The notes beneath the pieces are model-generated. The model saw only the letters and a program-made list of their open reading frames with translations. It made no database searches and was not told the origin of the DNA. The position numbers were made by a program, and so were the translations under genes. A stretch of 64,000 nt of DNA from Acidocella sp. (GTDB lineage Bacteria; Pseudomonadota; Alphaproteobacteria; Acetobacterales; Acetobacteraceae), in NCBI GenBank assembly GCA_031291755.1, contig JARLIK010000035.1, positions 18,973 to 82,972 on the forward strand, read 5' to 3'. Shown here in pieces: positions 11,605-21,718 of this stretch; the stretch's first letter is position 1, and each line of letters opens with the position of its first letter.

Positions 11605-12933
11605 TTATCCCATCATCTCAACGAAGCGGCTGAATAAATATGAAGAGTCCGAAGGCCCTGGGCTCGCCTCCGGGTGGTACTGCACTGAGAACACCCGTTT
11701 GGCTTTGCAGGCGATCCCCTCGTTCGAGCCATCGAACAGGCTCTTGTGCGTCACATCCACGCCCTCCGGCAGCGAGGCTTCATCCACGGCAAAACCATGA
11801 TTCTGCGAGGTGATTTCCACCTTGCCGGTGGTTAAATCCTGCACCGGCTGGTTGGCGCCGCGATGGCCGCGTTCCAGTTTGTAGGTTTTTCCGCCCAGCG
11901 CTGTGGCCAATAATTGATGCCCCAGGCAAATCCCGAAAATCGGCACGCCGGCTGCCATCACGCCTTGAATGGCGGGCACGGCATATTCTGCCGTCGCCGC
12001 TGGGTCGCCGGGGCCGTTGGAGAGAAACACGCCGTCCGGCTTGTGGCGCAGAATATCCTCAGCGTTGGAGGTTGCTGGCACCACAATCACCTTGCAACCG
12101 GACGACGCCAGGCTGCGCAGAATATTGCGCTTGGCGCCGTAATCCACCGCCACCACCAGCTTGCTGGTATCAGGGTCGGCAAAACCGCCTTCCCAGCTCC
12201 AGGTGCCAGCGCTCCATTCATAGCTCTGGGTGCAGGAAACTTCGCGGGCGAGGTCCAGCCCGTCCAGCCCGCCCCAGGCGGCAGCCGTGGCCGCCAGTGC
12301 CGCGAGGTCAAACTTACCATCCACCGCGTAGCTCAGCACCGCATTGGGTGCCCCCAAATCGCGGATCCGCAGCGTGACGGCCCTGGTATCAACCCCGGCG
12401 ATGCCCGGCACGTTCTGCTTCTTCAGCCAGGTATCAAGGTTGCTGGTGGCGCGGTAGTTGGAAGGCTCGGTCGGGTCCTGGCCGGTCACCAGCCCGCGGG
12501 CGGCGATATTGGTTGCTTCCAAATCCTCGTCATTGGCACCCACATTGCCGATATGCGGGAAGGTAAAGGTAATAATCTGCCCGGCGAATGAGGGGTCAGT
12601 GAGGGTTTCCTGGTAGCCCGTCATGCCGGTGGAGAAGCAAAGCTCCGAGGGCTTGCTGGTGCCATGGGCCCCAAAGCCGCGGCCCCAGAACACCGTGCCG
12701 TCGGCCAGAACCAAGGCGGCGGTAGCGCCGGGTGGGGTGTCGGTTTCCATGGCGGCTCCTGGCAGGTCTTCGATGTTAAGTCCGGTGGCAGCCATAATTG
12801 CCGGCCAATGGCGCGTGGGAATGGCGTTAGCGCTGCGCCATTTGCGTATCGCTTCGGGCGAAACCCCTGTTAGAGTGGCGGCAGCATCTGTGCCGCCGAG
12901 ACGGTCTAGTAGGTCGGTGATGGATATTGGCAT
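11605..12933 (-). CDS. carA: Carbamoyl-phosphate synthase small subunit with N-terminal HTH-like extension
   Basis: From METDTPPG onward this is a standard CarA: an N-terminal domain (AALVLADGTVFWGRGFGA) and a class I glutamine amidotransferase domain with the nucleophile Cys in FGICLGHQLLA and His/Glu in QYHPEASPGP. The frame stays open upstream for 61 more codons starting at ATG 12933. These encode a YdaS/Cro-like helix-turn-helix (LLDRLGGTDAAATLTGVS, then EAIRKWRSANAIPTRHW). An internal ATG at 12750 has AGGAG five bases upstream, so a conventional CarA of 381 aa could be made from it. ATG 12933 has no obvious Shine-Dalgarno. Both forms may exist. Confidence 0.93.
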   Translation of the reverse strand: MPISITDLLDRLGGTDAAATLTGVSPEAIRKWRSANAIPTRHWPAIMAATGLNIEDLPGAAMETDTPPGATAALVLADGTVFWGRGFGAHGTSKPSELCFSTGMTGYQETLTDPSFAGQIITFTFPHIGNVGANDEDLEATNIAARGLVTGQDPTEPSNYRATSNLDTWLKKQNVPGIAGVDTRAVTLRIRDLGAPNAVLSYAVDGKFDLAALAATAAAWGGLDGLDLAREVSCTQSYEWSAGTWSWEGGFADPDTSKLVVAVDYGAKRNILRSLASSGCKVIVVPATSNAEDILRHKPDGVFLSNGPGDPAATAEYAVPAIQGVMAAGVPIFGICLGHQLLATALGGKTYKLERGHRGANQPVQDLTTGKVEITSQNHGFAVDEASLPEGVDVTHKSLFDGSNEGIACKAKRVFSVQYHPEASPGPSDSSYLFSRFVEMMG

Positions 12934-13008
12934 GAAAATGGTGTAACGGAATTTATTTCCGGGTTCAATGTTTTTGTCGAATGCCGGAATTACTGTCCGA
13001 AGGGAAGA

Positions 13009-13467
13009 ATGATGAGTTTGCGTGAAGATATTACCGCCGCCGTAAAAACCGCCATGCTGGCCCGCGATGCCGAGCGCACCTCCACGCTGCGGATGATCCA
13101 GGCGAAGCTGAAGGACACCGATATCGCGGCCCGCCCGAAGGGCATCACCGCCATCCCGGATGACGAGATTTTCGCCATGCTGCGCTCGATGATCAAATCC
13201 CGCCGCGACGCTGTGGCTTTGTACCGGCAAGGCGGCCGCGAGGAGTTGGCTGTAAAGGAAGAAGCGGAAATAGCTGTTATTGAAGAATTTTTACCGCAAA
13301 CCTTGTCCGGTGATGCGCTCACCGCCGCGGTTGCCGTTGCCATCGCTGAAACCGGCGCCACCTCGGGTAAGGACATGGGCAAGGTGATCGGCGCGTTGAA
13401 AGCCAAGCATGGTGCCGCACTCGATATGGGCGCTGTCTCAGCGGCGGTGAAAGCGGCACTTGGCTAG
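13009..13467 (+). CDS. GatB/YqeY domain protein
   Basis: A 152-aa protein of the YqeY family, related to the C-terminal tail domain of the GatB amidotransferase subunit. The signature is SLREDITAAVKTAMLARDAE followed by ST-LRMIQAKLKD, with EEFLPQTLS in the middle and GKDMGKVIGALKAKH near the end. The family often lies between rpsU and dnaG, as here next to dnaG. It is presumed to bind tRNA, but its biochemical role is not established. AGGGAAG precedes two consecutive ATG codons. It is divergent from carA with 75 bases between, and its end overlaps the dnaG start by 8 bases. Confidence 0.9.
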   Translation: MMSLREDITAAVKTAMLARDAERTSTLRMIQAKLKDTDIAARPKGITAIPDDEIFAMLRSMIKSRRDAVALYRQGGREELAVKEEAEIAVIEEFLPQTLSGDALTAAVAVAIAETGATSGKDMGKVIGALKAKHGAALDMGAVSAAVKAALG

Positions 13468-15295
13468 CCTGTCGCCCGCGTTTCTGGACGAGCTGCGCGC
13501 CCGCACGCCGATTGCGGCGGTGATTGGCCGCAGCGTGCGGCTGACCCGCTCAGGCCGGGAATCCAAGGGTTGCTGCCCGTTCCATGGCGAGAAGACGCCC
13601 TCGTTCTATGTGTATGACGACCATTTCCATTGCTTCGGCTGTGGCGAGCATGGCGATGTGATTACCTTTGTCATGAAATCCACCGGCGCCGGGTTCATGG
13701 AGGCGGTGGAAACTCTGGCCGCCGAAGCCGGGCTGGAAGTCCCCAAATCCAGCCCGCAAGCCGCTGAGGCCGAGCAAAAGCGTGCTGGCATTGCCGAAGT
13801 GCTGGAAGCCGCCGCCGTGCAGTACCAAAAATGGCTGTTTGCGCCGGAAGGTAAACCGGCCCTCGACTATTTACGCGGACGTGGCCTCTCGGATGCCACC
13901 ATCAAAAAATTTGGCCTGGGCTGGTCAGGGGAGGGGCGCAGCCAGCTTGCCAATGCACTCTCCCGCCAGGGCATCACGCCCGAGCAGCTGATCGAAGCTG
14001 GGCTGATGAAATCCGGCGATCGCGGCCCGGTCGATATGTTCTTCTCGCGCGTCATGTTCCCGATTGCCGACCGCAGAGGTACCAAAATCAGCTTCGGCGG
14101 GCGGATTTTGGGTGATGGCCAGCCAAAATATGTGAATGGCCCGGAAACCCCAGCTTTTTCCAAACGCCGCTCGCTCTATGGGTTGAATTTTGCTCGCGAG
14201 GCCGTGCGCAAAGGCGAACCGCTGATTATCGTGGAAGGCTACATGGATGTTATTGCCCTGGCGCAAGCTGGCTTCGGCGGTGCCATCGCTCCGCTCGGCA
14301 CAGCGCTGACCGAGGAGCATCTGGAGGATATCTGGCGGCTCAGCCCCGCGCCCGTCATTTGTTTTGATGCTGACAACGCCGGCCGCCGGGCCGCCATGCG
14401 CACTGTGGAACTAGCCTTAAGCAGCCTGGCCCCTGACCGCACCCTAAAATTCCTCCGTCTGCCGGAGAAAGAAGACCCCGATAGTCTCATTCGCAGCCAA
14501 GGCCCTGCCGCTTTTAAAACCCAGCTTGCCGCCGCTCTCCCGCTTTCGGCCATATTGTTCGACATGCTAGCCGAAGGTGCGCTGACTGATACACCGGAAG
14601 GCCGGGCGGCACTGCGGGCGCGTTTGATCGAGATTTCGGGCAAAATCCCCGATAATGCCCTGGCCGGCGAATATCGCGCCATGCTGCTGGACCGGTTTTT
14701 CGCTGAGCGGCCCCGCACCGGCGGCAAAATGGGCAGCAAAAAGTTCGGCTTCCCGGCAAAAACGCCCGTGCTGCGGGTGCCTCGCCCTGCCATCGACCCT
14801 GCAACTGCCGATATTGAGCGTGGCAAAATCCTCACCGCCATCCTGCTCAACCACCCGCAATTGTTACCGGATGTCGAGGAAGCCTTTGCCCTGGTCGACC
14901 TGCCACCCGATTGCGCCAAGCTCCGTGAGGCGTTTTCCGCCTATATAGCGTCGAGTCCGGACCTAAAATTGCACCACAGCAATGAAAGCCTTGACTTACA
15001 AGGCCACCTCACTCACTTACCCCAAAACGCGCTGCGCGTTGCGGCGGCGCGGATTCTTGCCATGTCTCCCTTGCCGGCCGGTGCCGCACCGGGTGCCACA
15101 TTGGCGGAAGCTGCTGACCTATGGTGGGAGATGTTCGGTTTGATGAGGTCCAGCCGTTTGAAATTGCGTGATCAGCGGGATGAGCAGCGCCAGCGCTATA
15201 TGGCGGCCCCTGATGACCCTGAGACGGTGCAGAAATTTATCAAGCTCAATGCGGCGCTATCCCGTGCCGAGCGCGCAGAGCGGGACCCTGATTAG
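13460..15295 (+). CDS. dnaG: DNA primase DnaG
   Basis: The 611-aa primase makes RNA primers for replication. The N-terminal CHC2 zinc finger has ligands C39, H42, C58 and C61. The RNA polymerase core follows, with the Toprim motif LIIVEGYMDVIAL and the acidic DADNAGRRAA. The C-terminal part, about 430-611, is the DnaB-helicase interaction region. The start is TTG, overlapping the end of the yqeY gene by 8 bases, which suggests translational coupling. The order yqeY-dnaG-rpoD matches the usual macromolecular-synthesis operon of alphaproteobacteria. Confidence 0.97.
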   Translation: MASLSPAFLDELRARTPIAAVIGRSVRLTRSGRESKGCCPFHGEKTPSFYVYDDHFHCFGCGEHGDVITFVMKSTGAGFMEAVETLAAEAGLEVPKSSPQAAEAEQKRAGIAEVLEAAAVQYQKWLFAPEGKPALDYLRGRGLSDATIKKFGLGWSGEGRSQLANALSRQGITPEQLIEAGLMKSGDRGPVDMFFSRVMFPIADRRGTKISFGGRILGDGQPKYVNGPETPAFSKRRSLYGLNFAREAVRKGEPLIIVEGYMDVIALAQAGFGGAIAPLGTALTEEHLEDIWRLSPAPVICFDADNAGRRAAMRTVELALSSLAPDRTLKFLRLPEKEDPDSLIRSQGPAAFKTQLAAALPLSAILFDMLAEGALTDTPEGRAALRARLIEISGKIPDNALAGEYRAMLLDRFFAERPRTGGKMGSKKFGFPAKTPVLRVPRPAIDPATADIERGKILTAILLNHPQLLPDVEEAFALVDLPPDCAKLREAFSAYIASSPDLKLHHSNESLDLQGHLTHLPQNALRVAAARILAMSPLPAGAAPGATLAEAADLWWEMFGLMRSSRLKLRDQRDEQRQRYMAAPDDPETVQKFIKLNAALSRAERAERDPD

Positions 15296-15361
15296 AGCCC
15301 TTCAACCGCGATTTTTCATCACCAAATAAACCTATCCCGCCGACCCGGAGTTTCGCCTCAT

Positions 15362-17272
<1,911 letters not shown>

Positions 17273-17275
17273 GCC

Positions 17276-17860
17276 GTGGACTATGCTCGCTTGGCCCCGG
17301 GTGAGCAGGCCGACCGGATTGCGGTGATCGTGACGTTTCTGCGCCTGAATGCGCGCAAACCGGCGGCCCCGGTAATATTGCCGCCGGGGGTTACCCTGAC
17401 CGCCGAGCGGCTGGATGTGGCGGCGTACCGGCAGATTTATAACGAGGTTGGCGCACCTTGGCTGTGGTGGCTGCGGCGTTTGATGCCCGATGATCTGCTG
17501 GCCCGCCACCTTGCCAGCCCTTCGCTGACCATCAAAATTTTGCGGGTGAACGGTGTTACCGCCGGGTTTTTCGAGACCGACGCCGAACCCTGGCCGGATG
17601 TGAATTTGAATTATTTTGGTCTGCTGCCGGGCTTTATCGGCCAGGGCCTTGGGGCGTTGCTGTTGGCAGCCGCCATCGATAGCGTGTTTATCCAGGCCGG
17701 GCCGCTGCGTGGGATGACGGTGAATACCTGCACCGCCGACCACCCCAGGGCGCTGCCGAATTATCTGGCCGCCGGATTTGTTGAAACCCGCCGGGTGCGC
17801 GAGATTTGGGATATTCCGTGCCGCCTGGGGCTGGTGGTGCCTGAGCATTTACGGGTGTGA
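17276..17860 (+). CDS. GNAT-family N-acetyltransferase
   Basis: A 194-aa protein. The segment PGFIGQGLGALLLAAAID matches GNAT motif A (Q/R-x-x-G-x-G/A), which binds the pyrophosphate of acetyl-CoA. The strand before it (VNLNYFGLLP) and the later HPRALPNYLAAGFVETRR fit the fold. An aromatic PWLWWLRRLM stretch near residue 60 may shape the substrate pocket. The substrate is unknown. The GTG start lies three bases after the rpoD stop and the TGA overlaps the next gene as GTGA, so it is probably expressed in one unit with them. Confidence 0.82.
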   Translation: MDYARLAPGEQADRIAVIVTFLRLNARKPAAPVILPPGVTLTAERLDVAAYRQIYNEVGAPWLWWLRRLMPDDLLARHLASPSLTIKILRVNGVTAGFFETDAEPWPDVNLNYFGLLPGFIGQGLGALLLAAAIDSVFIQAGPLRGMTVNTCTADHPRALPNYLAAGFVETRRVREIWDIPCRLGLVVPEHLRV

Positions 17861-18501
17861 CTCTCAGCATCCTGTTCACCAGCAATCGCCTGCTCATCAT
17901 CAATAAACCTGCCGGCCTGCCGGTTTATCCAGGCCGCGCCGGTGGCCCCAGCGTCGAGGATTTTTATCCCGCCTGGGCGCACGGCAAAACCGGCCCTTGG
18001 GCAGCGCACCGGCTGGACCAGGACACCGCCGGGTGTCTGGTGATCGCTTTAAAAAAATCCGCTCTATTGGCGGCCCAGGCGCTGTTTGCCTCCGGTGGGG
18101 CCGAGAAAACCTACTGGGCGTTGGTGCGTGGCAATTTCCGCCAAACCAGCGGTGTGGTTGACCAGCCTTTGGCAAAGCAAACCATCGCCCGGCATTGGAA
18201 AATGGTACCCGATGCGAAAGCGCCGCCCGCCGTCACCGAATGGGAACTAAAGGGGCAGGGGTCAAACATGGCGTGGCTGGAACTGCACCCTAAAACCGGA
18301 CGCACCCATCAAATCCGCGCCCATTGCGCCGCCCTCGGCCACCCGATTGTTGGCGATGCGATTTATGGCGGCGGTCATGGGCCGCTTTGTTTGCTGGCGC
18401 GGCACATTCATTTGCCGCTCGACCCGCCGGTTGCTGCAACCGCGCCGGTGCCACCTCATATGCGCAATCTCATGCAGGAATGCGGTTATGATCCGAAGTG
18501 A
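17857..18501 (+). CDS. RluA-family RNA pseudouridine synthase
   Basis: A 214-aa enzyme without an S4 domain. The catalytic motif HRLDQDTAGCLVIA puts the nucleophile at D54, and KTGRTHQIRAH is the second family signature. It converts uridine to pseudouridine in rRNA or tRNA; the site cannot be assigned from sequence. The length is like the short RluA/TruC class. Its GTG start overlaps the GNAT stop (GTGA), and its 3' end overlaps the DUF3553 gene by 14 bases. Confidence 0.9.
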   Translation: MTLSILFTSNRLLIINKPAGLPVYPGRAGGPSVEDFYPAWAHGKTGPWAAHRLDQDTAGCLVIALKKSALLAAQALFASGGAEKTYWALVRGNFRQTSGVVDQPLAKQTIARHWKMVPDAKAPPAVTEWELKGQGSNMAWLELHPKTGRTHQIRAHCAALGHPIVGDAIYGGGHGPLCLLARHIHLPLDPPVAATAPVPPHMRNLMQECGYDPK

Positions 18502-18664
18502 GTTCGAGCCTGGTGACTATGTCTGCAATCCGCGCCAGCCAGATTGGGGGCTGGGGCAGGTGCAATCCGCCATCGGTGAAAAAGTCACGGTGATGTTTGA
18601 ACATGCGGGCAAAGTGGTGGTGAACACCCACTATGTGCGGTTGGAGCGGGTTGACGAGCCTTAA
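18488..18664 (+). CDS. DUF3553 small protein
   Basis: A 58-aa protein. The core DYVCNPRQPDWGLGQVQS, then VTVMFEHAGKVVV, is the DUF3553 pattern, resembling a small beta-barrel/SH3-like fold such as the RNA-polymerase-binding or UvrD-tail type domains; that resemblance is an inference. The same domain is known fused to or adjacent to nucleic-acid enzymes. It starts inside the end of the pseudouridine synthase gene (14-base overlap), so expression is likely coupled. No function is assigned. Confidence 0.82.
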   Translation: MIRSEFEPGDYVCNPRQPDWGLGQVQSAIGEKVTVMFEHAGKVVVNTHYVRLERVDEP

Positions 18665-18685
18665 GCAAACAAAAGGGGAAATAGA

Positions 18686-19924
18686 GTGACATCACAAACC
18701 GTCACCAGTAGCCACCAGCGCGGTATTGCTCTCAATGCGGGGCAGTTTAGCTTGCAAGCCTTGCAGGTGTTTTTCGTCGGCCTCGTCATCGGCATGGAGC
18801 GGACGGTTTTACCCTCAGTCGCTCGTGAGTTTGGGGTGACACCGGGGGCATTTTTATTTCTGGCCAGCTTTGTGCTCTCGTTTGGACTGGTGAAAGGTCC
18901 GCTGAATCTAATCGCGGGTGGGTTGGCTGACCGGTTTGGCCGCAAGCCGGTTCTCATCATGGGCTGGTTGGCCGCCATTCCGGTGCCGCTGCTGATTTAT
19001 GCAGCGCCCAACTGGTGGTGGATTGTGGTGGCCAATATGTTTTTGGGCGTTTCGCAGGGGTTTTCCTGGACCATGACCGTCACCAGCCAGATTGATCTGG
19101 CTGCCAGTAACCAACGTGGCCTGGCGGTGGGGTTTAACGAGGCGACCGGCTATGTGGCGGTTGGGGTGGCTGGGTTTGGGGCGGCGTATTTTGCCCATCT
19201 CTATGGAGCGCGTCCGGCGTTGCTGTGGTTTGGGCTGCTGGTCATTGCCGCCGCCTTCGCCTCGCTGTTTTTCCTGCGCGACACGCTGGCATGGGTCAAA
19301 GCCGAACATCACGCCGCCAGCCTCGGCACCACCCAGGAGCCCTCTCCCCGATTGGCCAGCATTTTCATGCGCATGTCCTTTCATGATTCAGCCGGGCGGG
19401 CGATCTGTCAGGGTGGGGTCGTGAATAAAATTGCAGATACGCTGGTGTGGGTGATGTTTCCGTTGCTGTTTGCCGCGCAAGGTACCCGGCTGGTTGAAAT
19501 CGGCTGGTTGACGGGCACCTACGCCATCGTATGGGGTCTCTCGCAACTCTGGACCGGCCATCTGGGTGATAAAATTGGCCGTAAACGCCCGATCACCATG
19601 GGGTTTTTTATGCTGGCGGCGGGCATTGCGCTAACCGGGCTGGGGCAAACGCCGATTATATGGCTGGCGGCGGCGGTTATTATGGGGGTTGGCATGGCAT
19701 TGCTCTACCCGAACCTTATCGCCGCCATGTCGGATCGCGCCCCGCCATTGATCCGCGGCAAGGCGCTGGGAACCTACCGATTCTGGCGTGATGGTGGCTA
19801 CGCCATCGGGGCGCTGTTGCTGGGTGGTGTTGCTCAAATGACCCATACAATATTGCCGGTCGTCTTCCTTACCGCGGCCCTCACAGCGGCCTCCGGCGTT
19901 TGGCTGGTTCTGGCATTGCCTTAA
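18686..19924 (+). CDS. MFS transporter
   Basis: A 412-aa major facilitator with about 12 hydrophobic segments. The loop 2-3 motif is [18 protein letters not shown] and its counterpart in the second half is [19 protein letters not shown], the expected duplication. The final helices carry [16 protein letters not shown]. This subgroup, with [15 protein letters not shown] in helix 5, is common but has no agreed substrate. It starts with GTG preceded by AGGGGAAATAGA. It is followed directly by moaA, 41 bases on, which does not by itself point to molybdate transport. Confidence 0.88.
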   Translation: MTSQTVTSSHQRGIALNAGQFSLQALQVFFVGLVIGMERTVLPSVAREFGVTPGAFLFLASFVLSFGLVKGPLNLIAGGLADRFGRKPVLIMGWLAAIPVPLLIYAAPNWWWIVVANMFLGVSQGFSWTMTVTSQIDLAASNQRGLAVGFNEATGYVAVGVAGFGAAYFAHLYGARPALLWFGLLVIAAAFASLFFLRDTLAWVKAEHHAASLGTTQEPSPRLASIFMRMSFHDSAGRAICQGGVVNKIADTLVWVMFPLLFAAQGTRLVEIGWLTGTYAIVWGLSQLWTGHLGDKIGRKRPITMGFFMLAAGIALTGLGQTPIIWLAAAVIMGVGMALLYPNLIAAMSDRAPPLIRGKALGTYRFWRDGGYAIGALLLGGVAQMTHTILPVVFLTAALTAASGVWLVLALP

Positions 19925-19965
19925 CCCCTCTTGCGTTTACGCCCCCGGAGCGCGAAGTATCCGCT

Positions 19966-20952
19966 ATGATTGACCCGTTTGGCCGCGCCGTAACGTACTT
20001 GCGCGTTTCCGTGACAGACCGTTGTGATTTTCGCTGTGTCTATTGCATGGCTGAGGACATGGTGTTTCTGCCCAAAAAAGACCTGCTCTCGCTCGAGGAA
20101 CTCGATCGTCTGTGCGGCGCCTTCATCCGCCACGGCGTCACCAAGCTGCGCCTTACCGGCGGCGAGCCTTTGGTGCGCCGTGATGTGATGTGGCTGATCC
20201 GCAAGCTTGGTAAGCGCATCGGCAACGGGCTGGACGAGCTTACCATCACCACCAATGGCAGCCAGTTGGCGAAATACGCTAATGACCTGGTGGCTGCCGG
20301 TGTGAAGCGCATCAATGTCAGCATCGATACGTTGAATGCGGATAAGTTTGCCGAGATCACCCGCTGGGGCAAATTGCCGGCGGTGCTGGAAGGTGTGATG
20401 GCCGCTAAGGCCGCTGGCCTGAAAATTAAAATCAATGCGGTCGCGCTGAAGGGCGTGAACGAGGATGAATATGACAGCATGATCGAATGGTGCGGCATGC
20501 ACGGGTTCGATTTGTGCTTGATTGAAACTATGCCGTTGGGTGAGATCGACGCCGACCGTACCGAGCAGTATCTGCCGCTCTCGTTGGTGCGTACCCGTCT
20601 GCAACGGCGCTGGACATTGAACGATTCTGATTACGTGACCGGCGGCCCGGCGCGCTACATGAATGTTGCGGAGACCGGCCAGCGGATTGGTTTCATCACG
20701 CCGCTCACCCATAATTTCTGCGAAGGCTGCAACCGCGTGCGCCTTACCTGCACCGGTACTTTGTATATGTGCCTCGGCCAGGATGATGCGGCGGATCTAC
20801 GTGGGCCGCTGCGCGCCGCCGAAACCGATGACGCCCTTGATGCCGCGATTTTCGAAGCTATCGCCCGCAAGCCGAAGGGTCACGATTTTGTGATCGACCG
20901 TGCCAAAGCGCGTCCTGCGGTAGCGCGGCACATGTCGGTTACGGGGGGTTAA
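19966..20952 (+). CDS. moaA: GTP 3',8-cyclase MoaA
   Basis: The 328-aa radical SAM enzyme starts molybdenum cofactor synthesis by converting GTP to 3',8-cyclo-GTP, with MoaC completing cPMP. The N-terminal cluster ligands are C20, C24 and C27 (CDFRCVYC). The C-terminal [4Fe-4S] cluster that binds GTP is [12 protein letters not shown] with the third Cys in YMC. The last residues are GG, as needed for activity in MoaA. I start at ATG 19966 (MIDPFGR) rather than an upstream in-frame start inside the MFS gene. The stop overlaps the convergent TetR gene by 14 bases. Confidence 0.97.
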   Translation: MIDPFGRAVTYLRVSVTDRCDFRCVYCMAEDMVFLPKKDLLSLEELDRLCGAFIRHGVTKLRLTGGEPLVRRDVMWLIRKLGKRIGNGLDELTITTNGSQLAKYANDLVAAGVKRINVSIDTLNADKFAEITRWGKLPAVLEGVMAAKAAGLKIKINAVALKGVNEDEYDSMIEWCGMHGFDLCLIETMPLGEIDADRTEQYLPLSLVRTRLQRRWTLNDSDYVTGGPARYMNVAETGQRIGFITPLTHNFCEGCNRVRLTCTGTLYMCLGQDDAADLRGPLRAAETDDALDAAIFEAIARKPKGHDFVIDRAKARPAVARHMSVTGG

Positions 20953-21616
20953 GCGTCTCACAGCCGCTTAAAAATATATCCACGGCGTTGCGTACCCGGT
21001 TTTCCAGCACCGCTTTGCTAGGCACGGCGCGAAAGCCGATAAGTACGCCCAGCAGAAATTCCCCGATGGCCATGCCAAACAACATCCCGGACATTTCACG
21101 CACGTTGCAGATCTCGCAGCCATAACGTGTTGCGATGTCGGTCAGGCAAATTTCGAGTTTAGAGCGGGCTTTCTGGACCCGCTTGAGGTGAAACACCCGG
21201 CCAAGATCAGGGCTGTGGGTATATTCCGCCATAATCAACCGCACGATGGCGATTTGCTCTTTTGAGAGCAGAAACCGCGCCAAGCATAGCAAATTGGCGT
21301 TCAGAATTTCGCGCACTGTCCAGCCGGGTTGCTCGGCTGGGAAGATCAGCAGCGACTGATGATGCGCAAGCAAAGCGGCGAACAATTCAGCCTTTGATTC
21401 AACGAGTTGATAGACGGTTTTCTTTGACATGCCGGCGGCTTTCGCCACATCGCTCATAGTCGCGGTATGGTAGCCTTTCAGCAGGAATATATCCTCGGCG
21501 GCCTCAAACAACTTCAGCATGCGGGCCGAACTTAACGGCTCCCCTCGCAGTGACGGCTTCGCGGCAGCCTTGCGGGGCGCGGCAGAAGCAGGTTTGACTT
21601 TTTCATCCCCGACCAT
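20939..21616 (-). CDS. TetR-family regulator of the RND efflux operon
   Basis: A 225-aa repressor. Residues about 35-85 hold the TetR helix-turn-helix ([18 protein letters not shown], then [20 protein letters not shown]). The rest is the variable ligand-binding domain. A basic 25-residue N-terminal tail precedes the HTH. It is divergent from the outer-membrane factor/MFP/RND operon, and a 20-bp perfect palindrome lies 21 bases before its start codon. The arrangement is that of a local repressor acting on the pump and on itself. The inducer is unknown. Confidence 0.92.
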   Translation of the reverse strand: MVGDEKVKPASAAPRKAAAKPSLRGEPLSSARMLKLFEAAEDIFLLKGYHTATMSDVAKAAGMSKKTVYQLVESKAELFAALLAHHQSLLIFPAEQPGWTVREILNANLLCLARFLLSKEQIAIVRLIMAEYTHSPDLGRVFHLKRVQKARSKLEICLTDIATRYGCEICNVREMSGMLFGMAIGEFLLGVLIGFRAVPSKAVLENRVRNAVDIFLSGCETLNPP

Positions 21617-21636
21617 ACGCCTTTATAGGACGCGCT

Positions 21637-21656
21637 TGGAAACTTACAAGTTTCCA
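21637..21656. promoter_or_regulatory. Probable TetR operator, 20-bp palindrome
   Basis: TGGAAACTT-AC-AAGTTTCCA is a perfect 9+2+9 bp inverted repeat in the 102-base divergent gap between the TetR gene and the efflux operon. TetR-family operators are typically palindromes of 15-20 bp. It lies 21 bases from the regulator start and 62 bases from the pump-operon start, so it could control both. The assignment comes from symmetry and position. Confidence 0.75.
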
Positions 21657-21718
21657 TTTTTAATTTTTTCGGTCTTTTGTTCCTTGACGAAGGTAAAATT
21701 CCCTCGTAGCTAGCCATT

